Source: Candidatus Saccharibacteria bacterium UBA1050
GTDB taxonomy: Bacteria > Patescibacteriota > Saccharimonadia > Saccharimonadales > Saccharimonadaceae
Direction of reading: 5' to 3'
Length of the DNA: 64,000 bases
NCBI GenBank assembly: GCA_002316545.1
Contig: DCDR01000001.1
Coordinates: forward strand, 1 to 64,000
Under the pieces are notes generated by a model. That model worked only from the letters and a program-made list of their open reading frames with translations. It did no database searches and was not told the DNA's origin. Both the position numbers and the translations under genes were made by a program. Shown here in pieces: positions 8,013 to 17,225 of the stretch (position 1 is its first letter; the number at the start of each line of letters is the position of its first letter).

Positions 8013-9402
8013 GGTCGGGTGCTTTCATCTTGCCCGCCCTTTTGTTGATAGGTTCTTTGCCAGCCGCGACGCGTTCGCGGTTGTTTTTTATTTGTTTTTC
8101 GTCTCGGAAGCTAAATTTTATTGGTGTACCAGAATAATCATAGGTTTCGCGTAGTAGGCGCTCGAGGTAACGTTTGTAGCTCCAGTGTACGAATTTGAGG
8201 TTGCTACCGTGAATCACAAACCACGGCGGCATGGTATCGGTTTGTACCATGTAGCGAAGCTTCGGGTGGGAGTTTTTTAGCCCAGCTGGGGGGTGTTTGG
8301 CCGTTGCCTTTTGCAGCAAGTCGTTTAGTACGCGGGTTTTGGTCTCTTGCTTGCGGCGAGCATCGATATCGAGTGCTAAGTCAAATAATTTCGTGACATT
8401 TTGCCCGGTAACGCTACTGGTGAAAATAAGCGGTGCCCAAGGAGTGAATTTAAAGTTATAAGCGATTTTTGGCGCTAGAGCATCGCGCGTGTAGGCATCT
8501 TTGCCTTCCACAGAATCCCACTTACTCACGACAAGCACCAAGCCCTTGCCTGCTTCGGCAATCAGCCCTGCCAAGCGTTGGTCGAGCTGTACGTTGAGTT
8601 CATTAACATCCATGAGCAGGAAACAAACGTCGGCTTCCTCGATGGCTTGCAGCGTACGCAACACGCTAAATTTTTCTATGCCCACCTCTTGCTTACCCTG
8701 ACGGCGAATGCCAGCGGTGTCGAGTAGTTCAAGATCGCGCTTGTCATAGCGCAAACCGACGCGGTTAACATCACGAGTGGTTCCAGCGATATTTGCTACC
8801 AGTGCTTGTTGTTTGCCTGCTAAGGTGTTGAACAAGTAGCTTTTACCAACATTTGGGCGGCCAATGAGAGCAATTCGCAATACTTCGTCTGGTTCGGTGT
8901 CTTTCACCTCTGGCAATAACTTACTTAGGCGCGTAAGCAGACTGCGAATGCCACGATTATGCTCCGCGCTAGTAAGTAGGATGTCTTTTATGCCCAGGCG
9001 GCGGAATTCTTCTGGGTCCAAACTGCCTTTAAGGTCGGTTTTGTTTACCACCAACAGTACTGGTTTTTTGCTTTTTAGCGCGGTTTTTGCAATACGTCGG
9101 TCTTCGTCGCTGGGGTACTGCGTACTGTCAACCATCACGATAATGACATCGGCGAGCTCGGTAGCCTCAGTAATTTGCTCTTGAATGGTAGCTTCAAATT
9201 CGTCTTCAGCGGGCTTTAACCCAGCTGTATCTACCAGCCAGAAGCTCTTTCCAGCCTCTGTAATGCGTCGTACTACGTTATCACGTGTTGTGCCCGCCTC
9301 ACGCGCAACAATCGCCTCTTGTGAACCATAAAGGCGGTTGAATAGACTGCTTTTACCAACGTTGGTTTGCCCAACGATGGCGACGGTAGGAAGCTTGGCC
9401 AT
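7999..9402 (-). CDS. der: Ribosome-assembly GTPase Der (EngA)
   Basis: GTPase for maturation of the large ribosomal subunit. Two tandem G domains: GQTNVGKSSLFN at the N-terminus with DTAGLKP and NKTDL, then GRPNVGKSYLFN with DTAGIRRQGK and SKWDSVEGK. A KH-like C-terminal domain (SNLKFVHWSYKRYLERLLRE) follows. Length 467 aa is normal. It leads an operon with the Fic gene downstream. Confidence 0.97.
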   Translation of the reverse strand: MAKLPTVAIVGQTNVGKSSLFNRLYGSQEAIVAREAGTTRDNVVRRITEAGKSFWLVDTAGLKPAEDEFEATIQEQITEATELADVIIVMVDSTQYPSDEDRRIAKTALKSKKPVLLVVNKTDLKGSLDPEEFRRLGIKDILLTSAEHNRGIRSLLTRLSKLLPEVKDTEPDEVLRIALIGRPNVGKSYLFNTLAGKQQALVANIAGTTRDVNRVGLRYDKRDLELLDTAGIRRQGKQEVGIEKFSVLRTLQAIEEADVCFLLMDVNELNVQLDQRLAGLIAEAGKGLVLVVSKWDSVEGKDAYTRDALAPKIAYNFKFTPWAPLIFTSSVTGQNVTKLFDLALDIDARRKQETKTRVLNDLLQKATAKHPPAGLKNSHPKLRYMVQTDTMPPWFVIHGSNLKFVHWSYKRYLERLLRETYDYSGTPIKFSFRDEKQIKNNRERVAAGKEPINKRAGKMKAPDHDKS

Positions 9403-9457
9403 AGTGGAGGTAATTATAACAGAGGTAGCAACATTTTGCGAGCATAAGCAGCATGAT

Positions 9458-9494
9458 TTGCATCTTCGGTCTGTTAGTTGTATAACCTATACAA
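9458..9494 (+). promoter_or_regulatory. Leaderless promoter with palindromic operator
   Basis: TTGCAT (9458-9463), 17 bp, TATAAC (9481-9486). A perfect 7-bp inverted repeat, TTGTATA-ACC-TATACAA (9478-9494), covers the -10 box and the predicted start and touches the ATG, as an operator would. Confidence 0.65.
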
Positions 9495-9800
9495 ATGAGT
9501 AAGGAAAAATTGGCCGAAGACAAGATTGATATTGATGCGTTTGTTGATGCTCTGCGTGCGTGTGCGCAGGAGGCATTAGCGCGTACGAGACATGTGAAGG
9601 TTGCTGATTTTCCAGAAGCGATACAGTGGGCACAAAGAAGCGACGAGGATTTTGCAGCCGATTTTAAGAATTGCGGTGGCACACAAGCTGGGCTGACAAA
9701 GATACTTGTCGCCTTCGAGGACAGACTTCGAGCACATATACGCGACGATAAAACCGACGAACTGCTAAGGTCGTTCGGTTTTATTGCGTCTAACCAGTAG
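9495..9800 (+). CDS. Orphan soluble protein, 101 aa
   Basis: Unrecognised. Mainly helical and charged, with no membrane segment. The ATG has no Shine-Dalgarno sequence but follows a good promoter by 8 bases, which fits leaderless translation. A palindrome over the promoter suggests repression, possibly autoregulation. It is divergent from der. Confidence 0.7.
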   Translation: MSKEKLAEDKIDIDAFVDALRACAQEALARTRHVKVADFPEAIQWAQRSDEDFAADFKNCGGTQAGLTKILVAFEDRLRAHIRDDKTDELLRSFGFIASNQ

Positions 9801-10020
9801 TGTTGGCGACGATGGAGGCGTGCAAGTTGGCCTTGATGCATTAGTGAACCCAACGGCTACATTTGCCTTCACGAATTCAAACTACACAGAGCGCTGCCGA
9901 GACCGTCATATTCGAAGCCAATACCAAGACATTGCTGGCTGGGACACGACAAGTGTTGGCAACTACGGTGTTCACGACAGGTTAGATTTTATTCGTTACG
10001 TACGTATCACTGCGCTATAG
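9784..10020 (+). CDS. Coding-like 78-aa frame, possibly a gene remnant
   Basis: Codon choice looks coding (balanced GAC, GGC, GTT, AAC use), but the only start is a TTG overlapping the previous gene and no ribosome-binding site is seen. The product ends GNYGVHDRLDFIRYVRIT and resembles the C-terminal end of a larger protein. It may be a truncated gene or a frameshifted extension of the preceding one. Confidence 0.35.
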   Translation: MRLTSSVGDDGGVQVGLDALVNPTATFAFTNSNYTERCRDRHIRSQYQDIAGWDTTSVGNYGVHDRLDFIRYVRITAL

Positions 10021-10039
10021 AAATAGTGGCTAAAAGATA

Positions 10040-10076
10040 AAAAGTACGGAAGCCATTAAAAGGCCTCCGTACTTTT
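10040..10076. terminator. Bidirectional terminator inside the rsuA-like stop region
   Basis: AAAAGTACGGAAGCC and GGCCTCCGTACTTTT form a 15-bp stem with one mismatch and A/T runs on both flanks. The stop codon of the minus-strand gene lies in the loop. Confidence 0.8.
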
Positions 10077-10739
10077 ATAGTGCCCAGATTCGATGTTATC
10101 AATATTGTATTGCCCAAATCGCGTGCGATGAAGTGTAACGATTTGGTAACCAAGTGCAGCGAATGTACGGCGAATTTGTCGATTACGGCCTTCTGTCATG
10201 GTGACTTCATACATCGAGTCACCGTCCATACGCGAGATAAGAAATTGGCTTTTGCCATCTTCGAGTATTATGCCATGGTCGGAAATCATTTGTTGGTGCA
10301 GAGGCTGCAGGGGCTTATCTAGCTTAACCTCGTATATTTTCGTTTTGCGAAAACTTGGGTGGGTCATCTGATGAGAAAAGTTGCCGTCGTTGCTAAGAAG
10401 TAGTAATCCGGAGCTATCTTTGTCTAGTCTGCCAACCGGCTTAAGGTGGTGGTATTCTTTCGGAATCAAGGTATAAATCGTAGGGTTGTCGCCCTGTGCC
10501 TTGCGTGAAGAGACATAGCCAACAGGCTTGTGAAATAGAATAGTCTCGAGCTTGCGATGCGATGTAATCGCTTTGTCTCGTACCATAACTTTAGAATCAG
10601 AGGAAACGCGGCTGCCCAGCTGTGCTACTTCCCCATCCACTTTGACGTGGCCGTCGGCGATTAAATCATCGGCCTCACGACGCGAAATACCAAGCTGTAG
10701 AGCTAGGTATTTATTAAGTCGATCTTCTGATGATTGCAC
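10056..10739 (-). CDS. RsuA/RluB-type rRNA pseudouridine synthase
   Basis: Isomerises uridine to pseudouridine in rRNA. An N-terminal S4 RNA-binding domain (LNKYLALQLGISRREADDLI...GHVKVDG) is followed by a catalytic domain with FHKPVGYVSSR and the catalytic Asp in VGRLDKDSSGLLLLSNDG. MTEGRNRQIRRTFAALGY near the end is also diagnostic. 227 aa, typical. Which rRNA site it modifies cannot be told from sequence. Confidence 0.94.
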   Translation of the reverse strand: MQSSEDRLNKYLALQLGISRREADDLIADGHVKVDGEVAQLGSRVSSDSKVMVRDKAITSHRKLETILFHKPVGYVSSRKAQGDNPTIYTLIPKEYHHLKPVGRLDKDSSGLLLLSNDGNFSHQMTHPSFRKTKIYEVKLDKPLQPLHQQMISDHGIILEDGKSQFLISRMDGDSMYEVTMTEGRNRQIRRTFAALGYQIVTLHRTRFGQYNIDNIESGHYKSTEAF

Positions 10740-10767
10740 TGCTAGTGATTATAACAAAGACTTGAAG

Positions 10768-11655
10768 TTACGCTGTTGGATTTTCGCGAGGAGTTTCTTC
10801 GAATTCAATGCCATGTTCATCTGAAGTTGGAGCGGCCGGTGCTGCTGCAGCAGCTTCAGCAGGCGTGTCGCCCAGCTCTTTGTTCATCATGTCGGCGAGA
10901 TCTTTAGGATCTTCGCCTTCTGGTTTTTCAAGAGGTTGGATTACCCTATCGGCTAGCCCGGTGCCAGTGCGTGGCTCTGGTGCTGCGGGTGCGCTCGAAG
11001 GCTGCGGTAATACACTTGAGGCTGGTTCTGCAGTGGTGACAGGCTCCGGTGCTGGCAACGGTGGTGTTGGCGCTGCCGGTGGCGCAGCAACAGGTTCAGG
11101 AGTAGGTGCTGAAGGAACTAATGGCTCATCGGGGCGTGGCGGTACGGCCGTGGCTGGTGCTGGTCGTGGTGCTACAGGACCAGCAGTTGCTGGTTCGGCA
11201 GGTTCAGGGGCTGGAGCGGCTGCTGGTGCACTAGGCGCTTGTGCGATAGGCGTTGGCGCTGGTGCCGCCGCGCCTGCAGCGGTAGGCACATCACCTAAGA
11301 CTTCGTGAACAGTGCGCACTACATCTTCAATACCAACCTGGGACTTCACCAAGTAACGGTCGGCACCAAGTTGCTCGCCACGTTGACGTTGATCTTCACT
11401 TGAGAGAGCCGTCATCATAATGACTTTAATATCTTTAGTCTCGGTGGTTGAGCGCAAAATATCGAGCATGTCGAATCCGCTAATTTTTGGCATCATTACG
11501 TCACTTACAATCAGCTCAGGGCGCTCTTTGATGGCCATAGCCAAAGCTTCTTCACCATCGCCCGCTGAAACAATATCATACCCTTCTGCAAGTAGGCGTA
11601 CCCCATAGATCTCGCGTAGGCTTTTGTCGTCTTCTACTAGTAGTATTTTCGTCAT
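10768..11655 (-). CDS. Response regulator with long Pro/Ala-rich tail
   Basis: Receiver domain in residues 1-125: KILLVEDDKSL, phospho-acceptor Asp in ELIVSDVMMP, conserved Thr/Ser in VIMMTALSS, and Lys in YLVKS. No DNA-binding output domain follows; instead about 170 residues of Ala/Pro/Thr-rich low-complexity sequence. Such a protein would act by protein contact, not as a transcription factor. It lies 44 bases downstream of a histidine kinase carrying a similar tail and is surely its partner. Confidence 0.9.
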   Translation of the reverse strand: MTKILLVEDDKSLREIYGVRLLAEGYDIVSAGDGEEALAMAIKERPELIVSDVMMPKISGFDMLDILRSTTETKDIKVIMMTALSSEDQRQRGEQLGADRYLVKSQVGIEDVVRTVHEVLGDVPTAAGAAAPAPTPIAQAPSAPAAAPAPEPAEPATAGPVAPRPAPATAVPPRPDEPLVPSAPTPEPVAAPPAAPTPPLPAPEPVTTAEPASSVLPQPSSAPAAPEPRTGTGLADRVIQPLEKPEGEDPKDLADMMNKELGDTPAEAAAAAPAAPTSDEHGIEFEETPRENPTA

Positions 11656-11699
11656 ATTACCCTCATTGTACCGAAGCAGCTTTTAAAATGCTATACCCC

Positions 11700-13637
11700 T
11701 TATGGTTGATTTACCTTGTTTTCGTTTCGTTTTGGCACCACTACAGATGGTCTACCGGTTGAATACGGCGACACTACGGGTGCTGTGGGCGTAGAATTTT
11801 GTGTAGTTATAGGGTGCGGCATGGTAGGTTTTGGTAACGGTACTGTTGGAGCTGGAGTGGACGGCGCGGAAGTAAGCTCTGAGGCTGGAGTTTCCTTAGC
11901 TTGTGCCGAAGTAGGAGCCGGTTGTGTCGTTGCTGAAGGCTCGGTTGCCATGGTAGCGCTGGAACCAAGAGGTACAATTGCTGGTTTTTGAGCTTCTTTT
12001 TCAGCTTTTTCTGCGGCTTGTTCAATTAGGTGGTTTGCTTCCTCATTGTCGATACGTGGCAGAATGACCTCAAAGGTGCTTCCCTTTTTATATTCACTTT
12101 TTACGGTAATACGGCCCCCCATAACCTCGGTGAGGCGGCGACAAAGGTATAGTCCGAGCCCTGTTCCACCGATCTCTCGCGTATCGCTATTGTCGACGCG
12201 GTAGAACTTTTGGAAGAGATGCGAGATATCCTCAGCGGGAATACCGATACCGCTGTCTGCCACGCTGATAATCACGTCGGCATCCGTGCCCGTAACATCA
12301 ATAACGACATCGCCAGAGGGCGTGTATTTAATAGCATTTTCAACCAAGTTGGCGATTACCTCGCGTAAGTGATCTTTATCAACGTTCACATAAAAAACAG
12401 GCGGTAACATTCGTCCAATCACTGTATTGTCTGCAGGGCGCGGCTTGTAAATAAACCGCAAGTCTTTTTCATCTGCTTTTGGTTTTAGACCTTCAAGCAC
12501 CCCATCGAGGTATTCAACCACATTAATAACGGTTGGCGAGTTACCAATTCGGCCATCGTCGGCCTTGGTAACATCGAGCAAGTCCTGGAAGAGGCGACCA
12601 AGGTGTTGAGCTGATGCTTGAGCTTTGGTAATGTAATCGCGAGCCTTTTCGTCGATTGTCGCGGTGGCTGGATTTAAAGCGAGGCCCAGATAGCCTTCAA
12701 TACTTGCCACAGGTGTGCGCATCTCGTGGCTAGCGGTCGAAATAAACTCGGCTTGTTCGCGTTCTTCGCGCTTGGCATTGGTAATGTCACGAAATACGAT
12801 AATAACGCCGGTGCCGACCTGCCCGATTGGTGATATAACAAGCGAGAGGAGCACCTTCTTACCTGACTCAGTAATAACAGAAAATAAATCAGAGCGAATT
12901 TCTTGATTGCTCGCTAATACCTTCTCGACTGGGTCATTTGATACGGTTACCTGTGTGTCGGTGTGGTCATGCAGCTTCACAACGGATTTATAGCTAAGGC
13001 CAACTGCATCGTCCTTGCCCCACCCAATAATTCGCTGTGCGGCGGGGTTGATGAGTTGAATTACTCCCTTTTTATCTACAGCTATCACACCGTCGTCGAT
13101 GGCGTTAATCACGACATCGGACTTGTTGGCGACTTGGCTTAGCTCACTTGCGAGATCTTTGTATGCCTTGTCTTTCGTGTCATCTTTTTCAGTTTTGGTG
13201 TGCCAAATAATAAAGCTGGCGATGAGCGGTCCGATGCCTGCAATGCCGCCTATAATCATTGCGCTAGGCGTGGCGTGCGTCAAAAAGGCGTAGACTAAGT
13301 ACGCAATTATAGCGAATAATAGAATCGCTAAGCCCGGCACGCCAAAGATACCGGCAAATACCGCTACGGCTATCCAGAGCGCTATAAACGGCGAGCCTGT
13401 TTCACCGGTACTTAGTACGAGCGTAGCCGTCGTGAGTACCAGTAGTAAGTAGACGAAGGCCGAGGCAAGATGGCCATATTTCTGTGGGGTCCACCAGTAC
13501 GCAGCGAATGCCACTACAAAGGTTACGCCTGACAATATGGCTCCAGTAGTATCGACAATCAGGTTGTTGTTTGTGAACTCTGAGCCTGTTAGTAGCGGCA
13601 AAAAATACAGCCCGACTACCATCAGCGAGATAAACAT
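11700..13637 (-). CDS. PAS-domain membrane sensor histidine kinase
   Basis: About six N-terminal membrane helices (residues 1-165), then a PAS domain (VINAIDDGVIAVDKKGVIQLINPAAQ), a HisKA domain with phospho-acceptor His in FISTASHEMRTPVASIEGY, and an HATPase domain (NLVENAIKYTPSG, DSGIGIP, GTGLGLYLCRR). The tail is Pro/Thr/Ala-rich, like that of the adjacent regulator. The start is uncertain: the frame continues 21 codons upstream of this ATG as basic and aromatic residues, and AGGGGG precedes an ATA there, so a rare non-AUG start is possible. Confidence 0.92.
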   Translation of the reverse strand: MFISLMVVGLYFLPLLTGSEFTNNNLIVDTTGAILSGVTFVVAFAAYWWTPQKYGHLASAFVYLLLVLTTATLVLSTGETGSPFIALWIAVAVFAGIFGVPGLAILLFAIIAYLVYAFLTHATPSAMIIGGIAGIGPLIASFIIWHTKTEKDDTKDKAYKDLASELSQVANKSDVVINAIDDGVIAVDKKGVIQLINPAAQRIIGWGKDDAVGLSYKSVVKLHDHTDTQVTVSNDPVEKVLASNQEIRSDLFSVITESGKKVLLSLVISPIGQVGTGVIIVFRDITNAKREEREQAEFISTASHEMRTPVASIEGYLGLALNPATATIDEKARDYITKAQASAQHLGRLFQDLLDVTKADDGRIGNSPTVINVVEYLDGVLEGLKPKADEKDLRFIYKPRPADNTVIGRMLPPVFYVNVDKDHLREVIANLVENAIKYTPSGDVVIDVTGTDADVIISVADSGIGIPAEDISHLFQKFYRVDNSDTREIGGTGLGLYLCRRLTEVMGGRITVKSEYKKGSTFEVILPRIDNEEANHLIEQAAEKAEKEAQKPAIVPLGSSATMATEPSATTQPAPTSAQAKETPASELTSAPSTPAPTVPLPKPTMPHPITTQNSTPTAPVVSPYSTGRPSVVVPKRNENKVNQP

Positions 13638-13822
13638 CGTTGCTTCGCAAATACGGCGATGCCAGAACCAAGTGAGTGTGAGTGCCTTTATCCTTGCCCC
13701 CTAGTTTTCCTTAGTGATTATTATGACAAACAACGCCCCAACAGGCAATACGCTTATGAATATACTTGCAAGGCTATGCAAAAAGCGTACAATGAGCCAC
13801 AGACAATAGAGGCAAAACAGAC

Positions 13823-15001
13823 ATGGGATTTTCAACGGGTCTTCGGTCGGCGGTCGCACCTCACCACGAGGTGCTTTGGGATAAAGCTGTCGGAAATCGA
13901 CCAGGCGCCTTCATAGATGACCACACACAAATAGAAACCGGCCGCACAGAACGCGTGCCGTTTTTTAATACTAAAATTGAACGGATTGCCTATGACGACT
14001 CGCCTACCGTGTTGCAAGACGAGCTCGAGCGTCCACTAGGAACGGTTTATCGCCACGATGTGAAAACAACTGATGGATTGTATCGAGCGAGCTCTGTATA
14101 TATACCTGATCAGCGTATTGCCACGGGCTACCCCTTCACCTTAGCCATTGACACACCATGGTTCACCGGTACTCAGGGTCACAACGACGACCTGGCGAGT
14201 CTCTTGATGCGCGAACTAGGTGTTTCGGTGGTGCTGGTTGGCCCCGAGTACAGTACGCAACAATCAGGTTGTCTACTCGACCCACGAAGGTTGGCAAAAG
14301 TCGCATTTACTACCTTGAATATTCCGCAGGCACTATCGGCGGAGAGTTCGGTTGAAATTACGGCCGCGCTTGCTGATCATCACGACTTACAAAGGCAAAT
14401 CGTAAAGCTCGGTGAATCGCGTGGTGGTATGGTTTCAATGGCTGTTCACCCTTACGCAAGGACTCGCGAGCTCGGATATATTTACTACGATTTAACCGAC
14501 CCGTGCGTGGCTGAGCGATTATTTGAGGAGCCTAAAGACGTCTTAGACCTAGCCAAGTTCTCTCTGTATGAGTCGATTGGTGCTGCGAAGGTCGGCTTGA
14601 AATTGGCTAAAGAGCAAGCTTTGAGGCAAAAGGCTGGTACCATTCCGCTTCAGCCCGAATTTCTTGCCGGAGCAACACTTGCGACCTCACGCGCGATAGC
14701 CAGTGGCGAAGCAGGTCAATTCCCCAGCTGGATGCCACACGATTCAGCGGTGCATCTATTGAGTATGTTGAAAAATACTATGTCGAGCGCAGAGGCTTGG
14801 CCAGAGAAATTTGCTAATCACACAAACTTTGCTCACCTAACACTACATGAAATGCACTTTGGGCTTGCTGACCCTTCAGTCCCGCGCCACCTAATAGGAA
14901 GAGTGGCAGCACTTGGTGACGCTCTACTTGCGGGTGGACCGATTGACTATCGAAAAGTACATTTGCTCGACGACGATGACGTGCTTGGTGTCGTTGCGTA
15001 G
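13823..15001 (+). CDS. Alpha/beta-hydrolase-like protein, 392 aa
   Basis: Contains a nucleophile elbow GESRGG (Gly-x-Ser-x-Gly type) near residue 195, an upstream strand-rich segment (PFTLAIDTPWFTG, VSVVLVGPEYS), and His residues near the C-terminus that could complete a triad. This pattern fits an alpha/beta hydrolase, but I cannot name a substrate. No signal peptide. A possible -10 (TACAAT) lies upstream. It is divergent from the histidine kinase operon. Confidence 0.6.
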   Translation: MGFSTGLRSAVAPHHEVLWDKAVGNRPGAFIDDHTQIETGRTERVPFFNTKIERIAYDDSPTVLQDELERPLGTVYRHDVKTTDGLYRASSVYIPDQRIATGYPFTLAIDTPWFTGTQGHNDDLASLLMRELGVSVVLVGPEYSTQQSGCLLDPRRLAKVAFTTLNIPQALSAESSVEITAALADHHDLQRQIVKLGESRGGMVSMAVHPYARTRELGYIYYDLTDPCVAERLFEEPKDVLDLAKFSLYESIGAAKVGLKLAKEQALRQKAGTIPLQPEFLAGATLATSRAIASGEAGQFPSWMPHDSAVHLLSMLKNTMSSAEAWPEKFANHTNFAHLTLHEMHFGLADPSVPRHLIGRVAALGDALLAGGPIDYRKVHLLDDDDVLGVVA

Positions 15002-15106
15002 GTAATATTTGTAATTTCATCATGCTCATGCTTTGAAATATTATTGACGAGGAGTAAAATCTACACATTAATATAATTGTGCCATTTGGCACAGGGAGTG
15101 TGTAGG

Positions 15107-17224
15107 ATGAGGACAAATCTATCGCGACGCGTTAGAGCGGGGCTGATTGCGTTCGCATTGGTGGTAAGCCAAGTGCTAATGCCAGTGCAATCAGCATATG
15201 CATCGAACAATAATAATAACAATAATAATTCCGGTGACATCAAAGTCCACGAACCAGGTACCGATAGTGAACTGAATAATAACGACCCGAAACTAAGCGG
15301 CTGTTCTGTGCAGGTTGATTTTTACAACTTCAACAACACGACAGACAAAAACGCAACAGTATCATTTACCTCTCAGGCTCCAACGGCCAGTGCAGGTATT
15401 TTAGTATCGGGTGCTAGCTTGACACCGGTCGTTATCGGAGACGGTGACGCTGATGGTCAGGGCAACAACGACCTTGATGGTAGTTATATATATACACTCG
15501 GTTTCACGGGAACCCCTGCTGCTCAGGGATATCATGTAGATCTTGATGTTGTGGTAGGCAGTCCAAATGGTGGCTCAAAGCAAAAAGTTTTTTGGGCACC
15601 TGCTAGCTGTCGAGCCAAAGTGGCTGCTACTGCTCCAAGCATTAGTGACCTATGTGAGGTAAAGAATGACACCTATACAATACCTGCTACCCCTCATGTT
15701 ATTTACAAAGTAAACGGTAGCTCTAGCATCAAGCCTGCTGGTACGTATTCAGCAAATGGTGCGTCTAGCGTTAGTGTTCAGGCATTCGCAATCGATGGCT
15801 ATGTACTGGATGGTCAAGCCAGCTGGACGTTGAATTTTACCAACAGTGCCAATTGCGAAAAAGTAGTAGATTTACCTGAACCACCTACAACTATTGACGA
15901 ATGTGGACTAGACAATATCCGCTGGAATACAGCAAGTTACCAAGATACAGATGACTACACTTGGACAGTAAACCAAGATGGTTCACTGACAGTTACAACA
16001 GTTGTTGGTGTTGAATTTCCAAATGAACAAACCAGCAAAACATATTACTTGCCAAAAGATAACGGCATAAAGTGTGCTCCTACAACTGACCCTACGAAAA
16101 ACGACACTTGTGGTACAAAAAATGACACCTACACCATTCCAGAAGCAGAAGGTGTTGTGTACTACGTAAATGGTGTAGCTACTGAAGCGGGTACCTACAA
16201 CGGGTATGGTTTTGTGAAAATTACTGCTGAGGCTCAAGAGGGCTACAAACTGCTCGGACACGACTACTGGAAATTCCACTTTAGCGACCGATATTGTAAG
16301 CCAGATGTAAAAGCATGGCTGAAGACGTTTTGCTACGGCGATGGCCAGTACTTCAAGCTTGGCGTGAAGAACAACACTGATTCTAAACAGAAGTACGAAA
16401 TCGTTGTCACCGACAGCGAAGGAAACGAAGTGAAGCAAAGTGTAGTGTACTTACATTCTGGACAGTATGATGCCGGTAGTTGGATGACCAACGTCGATGA
16501 CGAGTATACCTTCAGTGTTTACAGCTACAATTACGGAAAGCGTGGAGAGTTGCTTTGGGAGAAAATGATTGTAACCGAATGTGCTACCGACGTGTTTACT
16601 CCTGACATTTACAAGCGTGACCAGAACGGTAACTTACTGCCTGGTGCGAAATTTACTATTGAAGTGTGCCAGTACGGCAATGTAGTTCGCGATGATGTTC
16701 GCCTGAATATGGTTGCACCAGAGGGTTGGAGCTGTACTACCTACACCGATGTTGACCTAGGTAGCTACGCAAATGGCGATTGGTTCGAGCAAAATGTCGA
16801 ATATAAACCATATGTACCTACAACAGTAACAATTACCGAAACCTATGCACCTGGCACTTGTGAGATTTCAGGCCCATGGAAGTTTAGCTGGAACTATAAC
16901 CAACGAGAAGAAGTGCTAGTCGATGAGCAACCTGGTGTAATGCTAAACTCATTGAACAAAGGCTACTACCACCACGATATGAACAACATGGGCTCATGGG
17001 ATAACGGTAGTAATGTGTGGGACCTAGAGAACAACTGCCCTCCAGGAAATGGTAGCGTGACTCCTGAAGATCCCGCAACGCCTGCAAGCGAAGCCCCAGT
17101 TGTTACCGAACTTCCACAAACTGGCCCTGGCGGTACAATTACCACCTTCCTTGCCCTAGTTGCGGCACTCGGAACCTATGGTGCGGTGTACTTCCTGCAG
17201 CCTAAAAAACGCTACGAACAGTAA
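15107..17224 (+). CDS. Secreted LPQTG-anchored surface protein with SpaA-like domain
   Basis: Basic N-terminus and hydrophobic signal peptide ending near ...SAYAS, then an Asn-rich run. Two related Cys-bounded repeats occur (starting CEVKNDTYTIP and CGTKNDTYTIP), each ending in another Cys. A prealbumin/SpaA-like pilin segment begins at DIYKRDQNGNLLPGAKFTIE. The C-terminus has the sortase signal LPQTGPGG, a hydrophobic span and a basic end (KKRYEQ). The start MRTNLSRRVRA is chosen over an upstream ATG because it begins a normal signal peptide and has GGGAG upstream. A hairpin (TGTGCCA/TGGCACA, 15079-15094) lies in the leader. It is probably an adhesin or pilin anchored by the sortase at 41.2-42.4 kb. 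Confidence 0.9.
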   Translation: MRTNLSRRVRAGLIAFALVVSQVLMPVQSAYASNNNNNNNNSGDIKVHEPGTDSELNNNDPKLSGCSVQVDFYNFNNTTDKNATVSFTSQAPTASAGILVSGASLTPVVIGDGDADGQGNNDLDGSYIYTLGFTGTPAAQGYHVDLDVVVGSPNGGSKQKVFWAPASCRAKVAATAPSISDLCEVKNDTYTIPATPHVIYKVNGSSSIKPAGTYSANGASSVSVQAFAIDGYVLDGQASWTLNFTNSANCEKVVDLPEPPTTIDECGLDNIRWNTASYQDTDDYTWTVNQDGSLTVTTVVGVEFPNEQTSKTYYLPKDNGIKCAPTTDPTKNDTCGTKNDTYTIPEAEGVVYYVNGVATEAGTYNGYGFVKITAEAQEGYKLLGHDYWKFHFSDRYCKPDVKAWLKTFCYGDGQYFKLGVKNNTDSKQKYEIVVTDSEGNEVKQSVVYLHSGQYDAGSWMTNVDDEYTFSVYSYNYGKRGELLWEKMIVTECATDVFTPDIYKRDQNGNLLPGAKFTIEVCQYGNVVRDDVRLNMVAPEGWSCTTYTDVDLGSYANGDWFEQNVEYKPYVPTTVTITETYAPGTCEISGPWKFSWNYNQREEVLVDEQPGVMLNSLNKGYYHHDMNNMGSWDNGSNVWDLENNCPPGNGSVTPEDPATPASEAPVVTELPQTGPGGTITTFLALVAALGTYGAVYFLQPKKRYEQ

Positions 17225-17225
17225 T

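Noticed and set aside
9353..9853. A 166-codon minus-strand frame overlapping der and the 101-aa gene
   Set aside because: It overlaps both the der start and a better-supported plus-strand gene with its own promoter, and its composition is Ser-rich as expected for an antisense shadow.
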